DNA of 64,000 nucleotides, from the NCBI GenBank assembly GCA_003584705.1, contig AP018536.1, positions 2,170,001 to 2,234,000 of the forward strand. Reading direction: 5' to 3'. The DNA comes from Lachnospiraceae bacterium GAM79. GTDB lineage: Bacteria; Bacillota; Clostridia; Lachnospirales; Lachnospiraceae. Positions 57,391 to 64,000 of this stretch are shown in pieces; position 1 is the first letter of the stretch; every line of letters starts with the position of its first letter. The position numbers were made by a program, and so were the translations under genes. Below the pieces are notes generated by a model, which was not told where the DNA came from, ran no database searches, and saw only the letters and a program-made list of their open reading frames with translations.

Positions 57391-58746
57391 TCATTCGATC
57401 ACGGTTCCCGTCATGGTAAGTACGGGGGACTGCACTCCAATCATATCTTTTACATACACCTGTACCCGCATGTCATAGATACGGTTGCGTCGCTCCGTCG
57501 GTGTCAGACCGCCGCCCGCACCCATAATATCCTTCGCCACGTCTCCGGTAGCATTTCCTGCCGCACCGGACACGCTGAGATCATTGAAAATGTATTCCGT
57601 ATTGCTGCGGTCTATCAGATTCGTCCGCAGTCTGCAGGCGGAATCAATGCTGGCTCCGGCAGAGGACATCCAGCCCGGCCAGGTCTCCCGCAGTTCAAAT
57701 GCCGCCTTGTAATTGTTGTTCCAGGAGGAATACGGGTTAAAACCGGTGCTTTCGTCCGTGAAGCTGTCTATTCTCTCCGCTGACGGAGTCTGCTCCACCA
57801 GGAACAGATTTGTCTGTACATTCTTCGGGTTATTTACGATCACTTTGTCTACCGCAGAAGTCACCGCACTCTGGGATGCCTCCACTCTGGGCTGCAGGCA
57901 CACAATGATATTGGCCAGCTGGGAAATGATCTCCTCTGCATCCACCGGATTCCCGCTCTCCTTCTCCTTCTTAAGCTCCGCTGCTTTGGCTCTTACCGCC
58001 TCTTCATTGGAAAAGATCACATAATCCGAGCCGTTCTGGGGATAATCTCCGCTGATGCCCGTAAGGATAGCGGAATTACAATGATAGACTGTGGAAGCCG
58101 TCACCAGATACACATCTGTCTCTGCACTCTCTCCGTCTCCCAGATCCAGTAAAATGCGGCTGCTGTCTATGGATATTTCGATGGTCTTGGTAGTATTCCT
58201 GGCAATCTCCATAACGTCTCTGCCGCCGGAATACGCTTCAAAATAACCGTAAGCCTCCTGTGCGGCATCTTCCGATTCGGAATATACCGCATTCAGATTG
58301 CCTGCCAGGTTCTGGATATTTACAATATCCTTCTCATTCAGTGCCGTGTAACCGTTAGGATCCAGTGTTACTACCACATCATAGGTGCCGGAAGTCGTCT
58401 TCTCATCACGGAAGGTATATTGCCAGATACCATCTTCTGCGGAGCCGTCACCGTCCACATCCAGAGAAGCATCCTTCTGCACGCTGTTAGTAAAGCCGGT
58501 AGGGGTTGCCGCCTCATAGGTGTCTGCCATCTCCTCCAGTGTATGTGCCTCGAACTGCTCCATGACATCCTCTGCGATGGCCGTGGCATGCATGGTGTTG
58601 CGGGACTTGGCATTGGTTCTGGCAGAAGTCACAAAGCTGTGCAAAAGCGGCACAACGATGATCGACAGGATCACGATGGCGATCAGCAGTTCAATCAGAG
58701 AAAAGCCTTCGTTATTCAGTTGTCTTCTCTCCGTGTTCTTCTGCAT
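57391..58746 (-). CDS. Minor pilin (PilV-like), long
   Basis: 451 residues. Leader ending LNNEG, then FSLIELLIAIVILSIIVVPL with Glu at +5, as in PilV/GspI proteins. The following helix has SRNTMHATAIAEDVMEQFEA, the usual PilV/GspI stalk pattern. The remaining about 350 residues are an acidic, beta-rich domain. A repeat-filled 258-nt gap separates it from pilO. Confidence 0.8.
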   Translation of the reverse strand: MQKNTERRQLNNEGFSLIELLIAIVILSIIVVPLLHSFVTSARTNAKSRNTMHATAIAEDVMEQFEAHTLEEMADTYEAATPTGFTNSVQKDASLDVDGDGSAEDGIWQYTFRDEKTTSGTYDVVVTLDPNGYTALNEKDIVNIQNLAGNLNAVYSESEDAAQEAYGYFEAYSGGRDVMEIARNTTKTIEISIDSSRILLDLGDGESAETDVYLVTASTVYHCNSAILTGISGDYPQNGSDYVIFSNEEAVRAKAAELKKEKESGNPVDAEEIISQLANIIVCLQPRVEASQSAVTSAVDKVIVNNPKNVQTNLFLVEQTPSAERIDSFTDESTGFNPYSSWNNNYKAAFELRETWPGWMSSAGASIDSACRLRTNLIDRSNTEYIFNDLSVSGAAGNATGDVAKDIMGAGGGLTPTERRNRIYDMRVQVYVKDMIGVQSPVLTMTGTVIE

Positions 58747-58775
58747 GTGAGTCGTCCTTCCTGCTTCTGACTAAT

Positions 58776-59002
58776 ACCGGTCTCTCCGCACTCCGTGCTC
58801 CCGAAACCGGACAACCATTCGCATTCCGGACTATCGTCCTCCCTGCTCATGACTAATACCGTTTTCTCCGCACTCCGTGCTCCCGAAACCGGACAACCAT
58901 TCGCACTCCGGACTATCGTCCTCCCTGCTCATGGTTGTTTGATTTGCTAATCATAGCAGTATCCTGCCTGCAAGCAGTCGTATACTGCTATGATTGCAAA
59001 TC
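58776..59002 (-). repeat. C-B-A-B-A structured repeat inside the pilus cluster
   Basis: This fills almost all of the 258-nt gap between pilO and the PilV-like gene. Module C (58941-59002) begins 3 nt after the pilO stop, with a roughly 21-bp stem (GATTTGC + AATCATAGCAGTAT against the reverse) around GCCTGCAAGCAGTC. B2 (58893-58938): ACAACCAT pairs with ATGGTTGT. A2 (58859-58892): CCGTTTTC against GAAACCGG. B1 (58812-58851) and A1 (58776-58810: CCGGTCTC against GAAACCGG) are a tandem duplicate of B2-A2. Inner stems are GGAC/GTCC (B) and GCAC/GTGC (A). Confidence 0.85.
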
Positions 59003-59004
59003 TA

Positions 59005-59766
59005 TTATTCCACGTTTCCGAAAATAGTGTCTACGCCCATCTGCATATCCGGGATGTAAGGTGAACTGTATACCTTATCGGTTCCCAGCAGATAATAGGT
59101 GTTCATGGTCATGTTGCCGGTGAGCATTCCGTCGGTCTCGTTGTAGTTGATGCTGACGCCCTGGATGCTCTCACGTTCCTGCTGATTGTAGATGTATCTT
59201 ACCAGTCCCTTGAAATCGTCATAGGTACAGGAAATGCTGATACTCAGGGGTACCTCATACATATGGGTATCTGCATAAGCAGTACCGTCCGTAGATACCG
59301 GACTTGCTACCGTCGTTGCGGCAGCTGCTGTGGTATCTGCCGCAGCATCTGTTGCTGTCGTATCCGTGGTTGCTGTTGCATCCGCAGTCGTCGTTGCCGC
59401 ATCCGCTGCAGGAGTATACACCACCTCTGCTTCGGAACCGAATGCAATATTTGCCACCTCGGTACGAGTATAATCTTCCAATGTCTTTACCATCATAATG
59501 CTGTCTTCCGGTAAGATATCTGCCGGGAAACGGTTCTCAAAATTCGTGATATAGGACTGCATCTTCTCAGTAGCCTCAATGTAGTCCGCCTTACGCTGAT
59601 CTAATATCTCCAGCGTTGCCACCTGGGATGACAAAGTGGCATTCTGTGCCTCAAGGGCATCTGATTTTTCATTAAAACTGGAATATACCAGAAAATACGT
59701 ACACACAGCAATAAGAACACCGATCACTGCGATCAAAAGCTGAATTTCACTCTTTTTAACCTTCAT
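59005..59766 (-). CDS. pilO: PilO-like inner-membrane pilus protein
   Basis: 253 residues from the ATG at 59766, preceded by GGAGG. One N-terminal membrane span (IQLLIAVIGVLIAVCTYFLV), a coiled coil (about 33-70), a Thr/Ala/Asp low-complexity linker (about 120-155) and a ferredoxin-like C-terminal domain (YEVPLSISISCTYDDFKGLV). This is the layout of PilO, which joins PilM-PilN to the pilus platform. Overall similarity is weak; position behind the PilM-PilN gene supports the call. Confidence 0.8.
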   Translation of the reverse strand: MKVKKSEIQLLIAVIGVLIAVCTYFLVYSSFNEKSDALEAQNATLSSQVATLEILDQRKADYIEATEKMQSYITNFENRFPADILPEDSIMMVKTLEDYTRTEVANIAFGSEAEVVYTPAADAATTTADATATTDTTATDAAADTTAAAATTVASPVSTDGTAYADTHMYEVPLSISISCTYDDFKGLVRYIYNQQERESIQGVSINYNETDGMLTGNMTMNTYYLLGTDKVYSSPYIPDMQMGVDTIFGNVE

Positions 59767-59779
59767 CTTCCGCTGCCTC

Positions 59780-61477
59780 CTACTGTGCTGTCTGGGTATC
59801 GGCCTGCGCCTCACCGCTCTCTTCGGTCTCGTCCGTCAGATCCTTATAGCTTCCGGTGATGGAAAATGTCACCGCAGATTTGCCGGTCTCGTCCTTGCTG
59901 TCCGTAATATTGCTGATCTCTACATCATCAATGCTCTTCATGTTGCGGATATTCAGAATCGTACGGGCTGCCGCTGCTTTCCCCTCCACCGTCACCGACA
60001 TGCTGATTCCGTCCAGATCGGAGCTGAAGCTGTTGGTGTAGAAGCTGCTGGGAAGGATCTGTTCCAGTTCATTGATGAAATCCACCAGATTCTCGTTGGG
60101 GTTCTCGGTGTATTCATACAGATATTTGTATTTGTCATACTGCGCTGCCGCAGTCAGATATTCGTTGTATACTGCCTGTGCCGGCTGCAGCTCCTGTACC
60201 CGGTTCTGCAGATACACATTCTGCGCCACATTTCCCAGATATCTGGTCACAGAGGTGGCTGCCATGGCGATGGACAGGATCACGCCCAGCACCAGTACCG
60301 CCACGCTGACAAAGGTATAATTCGTGCCACTGACCACGGTCAGTCCCTTGGACTTCTGGGTGCTCTTGTCGATCAGTCCCACAGGAGCCAGTACCGCACC
60401 CAGACAGGAAATATAGGCTGCGGGTCTGGTGGAACGGATGGCCTTGCTCATGCCGATCTTGTCATCCATCTCGGACAGGGTATGTACCTTGCGCTCCAGA
60501 CAGTTGGTGAACAGCTTGCTCATGCCGCTGAAGCTGCCGCCCAGACCGGTAACATAGGACTTTTCAATGGGATTTTCACTGTTCCTGGAATCATAGAAGT
60601 CAATGACACGGCTGACACCCACGATCAGAGGCTCCAGGGAAGCGGTGATCTTCTGTCTTGCTGCTGTGACCTCCACATTACCGGCATCCTCATCTTCCCA
60701 GCGTCCGGCATTTTCTTCCCAGACTTTGTCTCCCTGATGCAGTACTCTGTTCAGACATGTTTTCTTCTGGAAACGTTCTACCGCACTCATGGGATCGTTC
60801 ACGGCATAGGCTCCGGAAGCGATCATAGTATCAATAGCATCCTGCACACCGTAAGCCACCGTTCTCTGTAATAACACCTTACCGGCGGAAAGCACGGTCA
60901 CAATGGTGCTGTTCTCGTCGATCTTGATAACCATGGTGACCTTCTCGGATTTTTCATCACGAAGCACCTGGTATAAGCTGTTGCTGCTGTAGTCGAAACA
61001 CTCGATCTCCCAGCCGCACATCTGTGCCAACTGATAATAGCTGTTTAAAAGAGCCTTGGGTACGGCCAGAGCCATGACACGAAGCTTGCCATTCTCTGCC
61101 AGACCGCCTGCCAGATAATGTCCGATCTCATATTGGGTCAGATCCACCGGGAAATAGTCACTGGCATTGGTCTTCACCAGTGCCTCGATCTTGTTCGCCT
61201 TGACATTGGGAATCTGTACCTCACGGCTTGCCACTCTGGTAGAAGAAATGGTAAACAGCACTTTCTTCGTACGGATGCCGTTCGTTCCCAGTGCATTCAC
61301 CAGATGGTCTGCGTACTCCTGTGTGGGCTGCAACATACCATCCACCACGATGCCTTCCGGTGTCTCCACCGTCAATACCTTGTAGACCTTCGGCTTCTTC
61401 ACCTTATAGTCCATCTCGCAGATCTTCGTAAAAGAGTTGCCGATCTCAATACTCAATACGCGATTGTTCATTGCCAT
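59780..61477 (-). CDS. PilM-PilN fusion protein
   Basis: 565 residues from the ATG at 61477 (AAGGGTAG upstream). Residues about 1-345 form an actin-like PilM domain (VLSIEIGNSFTKICEMDYKV, YVTGLGGSFSGMSKL). Residues about 375-545 resemble PilN: a membrane span (FVSVAVLVLGVILSIAMAAT) followed by a coiled coil and a ferredoxin-like fold (YTNSFSSDLDGISMSVTVEG). In most bacteria these are two proteins that bind through the PilN N-terminal peptide; fusion would fix that contact. Confidence 0.85.
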   Translation of the reverse strand: MAMNNRVLSIEIGNSFTKICEMDYKVKKPKVYKVLTVETPEGIVVDGMLQPTQEYADHLVNALGTNGIRTKKVLFTISSTRVASREVQIPNVKANKIEALVKTNASDYFPVDLTQYEIGHYLAGGLAENGKLRVMALAVPKALLNSYYQLAQMCGWEIECFDYSSNSLYQVLRDEKSEKVTMVIKIDENSTIVTVLSAGKVLLQRTVAYGVQDAIDTMIASGAYAVNDPMSAVERFQKKTCLNRVLHQGDKVWEENAGRWEDEDAGNVEVTAARQKITASLEPLIVGVSRVIDFYDSRNSENPIEKSYVTGLGGSFSGMSKLFTNCLERKVHTLSEMDDKIGMSKAIRSTRPAAYISCLGAVLAPVGLIDKSTQKSKGLTVVSGTNYTFVSVAVLVLGVILSIAMAATSVTRYLGNVAQNVYLQNRVQELQPAQAVYNEYLTAAAQYDKYKYLYEYTENPNENLVDFINELEQILPSSFYTNSFSSDLDGISMSVTVEGKAAAARTILNIRNMKSIDDVEISNITDSKDETGKSAVTFSITGSYKDLTDETEESGEAQADTQTAQ

Positions 61478-61583
61478 ATTTCTACCCTTCCTCTTCCCGG
61501 TATTTATCATATTTCAAAAGCCTTCCGCCATCGCGGAATCTTTGAAGAACTTTCTGAAATCATGTTCGAAATGCGGATATCTT

Positions 61584-62339
61584 TTATAAGTAAAAATGCA
61601 GATACCACTGTAAGAATTCATTGCCCCACAGGACGGCGATTGCCACCCCCGCAGAAAGATACGGTCCCATGGCGAGGACATGTCCTTCGCCGCTTACTTT
61701 CATACGGATCAGATGAATCACGGAACCGATGATACATCCCAGTAAAAATGCGAAAATAATCAATTTCCAGCCGAGCAGCAGTCCACAGACCGCCATCAGC
61801 TTTACATCACCGCCGCCGATGGCTCTGCCTCCGGTAGCGTAATACAGAATAAGCAAAAATACACTGACACACAGGAAGCCGATCAGGAAATCCAACCACT
61901 TTGTATAGTGGAAAGCTCCGTGGATCAGCCCCAGTGCCAGTATAAATAAGTTAAATCCCACAGGGATCTCATATGTTCTGAAATCAATCACACTTAAAGC
62001 AAGAAGTGTACTAAACAACAAGCAGTAGACTAGGGAATCCACGCTCATCCCATACTTCCAGAATACGAGCAGGTACAGCACTCCGTTCAGTGCCTCGATG
62101 ACGGGGTACTGAACGGAGATGTGTGCCTTACATTTCCGACATCTGCCTCCCAATGTCAGGTAGCTGAACAGCGGTACGAGGTCGTACCACCGCAGCTGGT
62201 AACCGCAGTTCATGCAGTGAGACCTGGTCGTTACAATATTCTCTTTGTTAGGAATGCGGTAGATCAACACATTGAGGAAGCTACCGATCACGATGCCATA
62301 AAGGAAAATCACTATGTAGAGAAGAATTGTTGGGAGCAT
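61584..62339 (-). CDS. pilD: Prepilin peptidase (leader peptidase / N-methyltransferase)
   Basis: 251 residues, about seven membrane segments. Cleaves type III leaders and methylates the new N-terminus. Two CxxC pairs in the first loop (CMNCGYQ and CRKCKAH) and the two catalytic aspartates in VIDFRTYEIP and GGGDVKLMAV are present. It lies 28 nt behind pilA. Confidence 0.95.
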   Translation of the reverse strand: MLPTILLYIVIFLYGIVIGSFLNVLIYRIPNKENIVTTRSHCMNCGYQLRWYDLVPLFSYLTLGGRCRKCKAHISVQYPVIEALNGVLYLLVFWKYGMSVDSLVYCLLFSTLLALSVIDFRTYEIPVGFNLFILALGLIHGAFHYTKWLDFLIGFLCVSVFLLILYYATGGRAIGGGDVKLMAVCGLLLGWKLIIFAFLLGCIIGSVIHLIRMKVSGEGHVLAMGPYLSAGVAIAVLWGNEFLQWYLHFYL

Positions 62340-62367
62340 GTCAGGTGCCTTTCATTGTTCTTACTAG

Positions 62368-62838
62368 CTAGTTGTAGGTTCCTGTAAGAATATTGTTAGT
62401 ACCATCAAGTGTTGTGTCACAGGTAACAGTAATTGTCCCATTGGATACAGCAACGTTAAGGGTAATTCCAGCACCAGCTGTACTGGTCCAGTTACCGGAC
62501 TTCAAACCAATTGCGTTAATTCCAGCTGCTGCCAATGCCTTGTCAGTATTTCCAGTGCAGTTTGTAGTAGACACAGTAGTCTGTGTAGTTGTAAGTGTAA
62601 TCTTTCCTCCGTTAGTCAACTGATTTGTAGTTTCAACCATAGGATCTGCTGCATAAGTCTGTAACGCAGTAACAATAGAAGCTACGTTCTGAACATCAGT
62701 AGACTTTCTGGATCTCTCAACATACTTCAGAAACTGAGGTGCCAGTACACCAACCAGTACTGCCATGATAGCAATAACGATGATCAGTTCTACCAGGGAG
62801 AAACCTTTGTTTGTTAAGCTCTTCTGTTTCTTGTTCAT
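62368..62838 (-). CDS. pilA: Major pilin PilA-like
   Basis: 156 residues. Leader MNKKQKSLTNKG, cleaved before FSLVELIIVIAIMAVLVGVL, with Glu at +5. Helical stalk ERSRKSTDVQNVASIVTALQ. A small Thr-rich head (TTQTTVSTTNCTGNTDKALA, 20 residues) with two Cys. AAGGAG lies before the ATG. Small size and position make it the best candidate for the main subunit. The hairpin upstream (62905-62936) may allow higher expression than pilC. Confidence 0.92.
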   Translation of the reverse strand: MNKKQKSLTNKGFSLVELIIVIAIMAVLVGVLAPQFLKYVERSRKSTDVQNVASIVTALQTYAADPMVETTNQLTNGGKITLTTTQTTVSTTNCTGNTDKALAAAGINAIGLKSGNWTSTAGAGITLNVAVSNGTITVTCDTTLDGTNNILTGTYN

Positions 62839-62904
62839 AATTACATTCTCCTTTTTATGTGTTTTTTAATTTCAGGGTAGTGAGTTTTCCGCCCCATTTA
62901 TTAA

Positions 62905-62936
62905 TTATCGTTCTGTCCCTACACAGAACGGATAAT
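62905..62936 (-). repeat. Hairpin between pilC and pilA
   Basis: ATTATC-GTTCTGT pairs with ACAGAAC-GATAAT, with a short loop. No T-run follows on the minus strand. Likely an mRNA-processing or stabilising site setting a high pilA:pilC ratio. Confidence 0.55.
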
Positions 62937-62942
62937 CCTATT

Positions 62943-64000
62943 TTATAAACTATCGAGTGCCTCATACATGGACATCATAGGCATCATACATGCAGCGATC
63001 AGTCCACCGACCACGACTGCCAGTACAATAATGATCATAGGCTCCATAGCTGCCATGAGGGACTGTACGGACATTTCTACTTCTTCATCATAATAATCCG
63101 CCAGCTTGTCAAGCATTTCCTCTGTATTACCGGATTCTTCACCGATACGGATCATCTGATATACCATAGGAGGGAATAGTCCACTCTCCTGTAAAGGTCT
63201 GGATAGCGGCATACCAATGGTGATCTCTTCCTTGGCATCTTCCATTGCTTCCTTAAAATAAATATTACTCATAACACCTGACACAATCTCCACCGCTTCG
63301 ATCAGTGGTACACCGGCTCCGAGTAAAGTACTCATGGTACGTGCCATCATAGAGGATGCTGACTTTGTGGTCAGTTTTCCGAACAAAGGTGCCTTCAATG
63401 CAATCTTTCCAAAGAAGTGCTTTCCGGCATCGGTTTTGGCAAATGCACGGATAGCGAATACCAATGCAATAATTACCGGGATAATAATAAACCAGTAATT
63501 AATAATTCCATGGCTCAGATTTACATAAAACTGTGTGATCCAAGGCAATTCCGTTCCCAGGTCCTTAAACATATCTTCATAGTTAGGAATGACCACCACC
63601 AGCATTACGATCGTAACAATAATGGCCACGACACACACTGCTATCGGATAGATCATTGCTTTCTTTACCATTGCCTGGGTCTTGTGGGAACGCTCTAACT
63701 GGGTTGCTACACGTTCCAATGCGATCTCCAGACTACCAGATGCTTCACCCGCAGCCACCATGTTCACCATAATCCCCGGGAATACCTTCGGGTGCTCTGC
63801 CAGGGAGTCTGCCAGGGTCTCACCCTTTTCCACGCTGATGCGGACTTCCTTCAGTGCATCCTGTAATCTCTTGTTCTCTGTCTGCTCGCAGAGCATTTTC
63901 AGGGATTCGAGGATACTGACGCCCGCTTTGGTCATGCTGACGAACTGGCGGCACATGACGCTTAGATCCCTGGCCTTGGGCCATCCGCCGATCTGGATGT
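62943..64000 (-). CDS. pilC: Type IV pilus platform protein PilC (N-terminus outside the window)
   Basis: Open to the window edge; 352 residues are visible, beginning QIGGWPKARDLSVMCRQFVS. GspF/PilC family: two related helical cytosolic domains (about 16-135 and 220-340, both with GExLxxxLxxxxxxFP: GETLADSLAEHPKVFP and GMPLSRPLQESGLFPP), each followed by membrane spans. It anchors the assembly ATPase at the inner membrane. The ATPase gene is probably just upstream, outside the window. Confidence 0.93.
   Translation of the reverse strand, partial: IQIGGWPKARDLSVMCRQFVSMTKAGVSILESLKMLCEQTENKRLQDALKEVRISVEKGETLADSLAEHPKVFPGIMVNMVAAGEASGSLEIALERVATQLERSHKTQAMVKKAMIYPIAVCVVAIIVTIVMLVVVIPNYEDMFKDLGTELPWITQFYVNLSHGIINYWFIIIPVIIALVFAIRAFAKTDAGKHFFGKIALKAPLFGKLTTKSASSMMARTMSTLLGAGVPLIEAVEIVSGVMSNIYFKEAMEDAKEEITIGMPLSRPLQESGLFPPMVYQMIRIGEESGNTEEMLDKLADYYDEEVEMSVQSLMAAMEPMIIIVLAVVVGGLIAACMMPMMSMYEALDSL

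Noticed and set aside
58776..59002. An insertion-sequence or MITE remnant
   Set aside because: No common terminal inverted repeats and no target duplications were seen; outer stems differ between copies, unlike a unit that moves with fixed ends. Not fully excluded.

Overview
This window reads as a chromosomal segment of an anaerobic Firmicute of class Clostridia, most likely Lachnospiraceae. The grounds are the gene order ispH–rpsA and era–yqzL–recO, a Na+-pumping biotin decarboxylase operon, a fused 2-hydroxyacyl-CoA dehydratase activase/dehydratase-like giant protein, CmpB-type membrane proteins and strong Shine-Dalgarno sites. The genus cannot be fixed from sequence alone. Nearly all genes lie on the minus strand; only two clear genes (36805-41061 and 41463-42257) lie on the plus strand. 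No rRNA, tRNA, CRISPR array or intact insertion sequence was seen.

Layout. 1-4.7 kb: ribosomal protein S1 (partial), IspH, CMP kinase, a BaiN/HI0933-type flavoprotein, and RpiR- and TetR-type regulators. 4.7-5.25 kb: a decayed array of structured intergenic repeats behind oadA. 5.2-10.6 kb: Na+-translocating decarboxylase operon (acyl-CoA-type carboxyltransferase, lipoprotein gamma subunit, biotin carrier, beta subunit, OadA-type carboxyltransferase). 10.8-16.7 kb: two DD-carboxypeptidases, ScpA/ScpB, a metallophosphoesterase, a CmpB-like membrane protein and ribosomal protein S21. 17-21 kb: alaS with an NSS-family Na+ symporter. 21-26 kb: a short Hsp70 paired with a J-like/TPR protein. 26-31 kb: glyS, a lipoprotein, recO, yqzL, era and a DUF4349 lipoprotein. 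31-36.5 kb: M16 peptidase, a small unknown protein, a truncated sigma-like protein and a rhomboid-like membrane protein. 36.8-46.5 kb: the fused activase/dehydratase protein, a nuclease-like orphan, a small coiled-coil protein, two PLP sulfur-amino-acid enzymes and an Rpn-family protein. 46.8-64 kb: a type IV pilus cluster (PilC, PilA, PilD, PilM-PilN fusion, PilO, four minor pilins, two of them very large, and a 1734-residue exported protein).

The most unusual signal is not a gene. Short modular hairpins sit right behind stop codons at several loci: behind oadA (5.1-5.25 kb), behind the 34.4-kb gene, at the end of the rhomboid-like gene (35.6 kb) and inside the pilus cluster behind pilO (58.8-59.0 kb). 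They occur in a fixed order, stop codon - C - B - A (then more B-A). Loops and core bases are conserved, while the outer stems differ from copy to copy and yet stay base-paired. Inner stems also covary (GGAC/GTCC against GGGC/GCCC; GTGC/GCAC against GCGC/GCGC). This points to selection on, or generation by, folded RNA or single-stranded DNA. Other structured intergenic elements (6.7 kb, 16.8-17.0 kb, 42.3 kb, 42.8 kb) differ in detail but occupy similar places.
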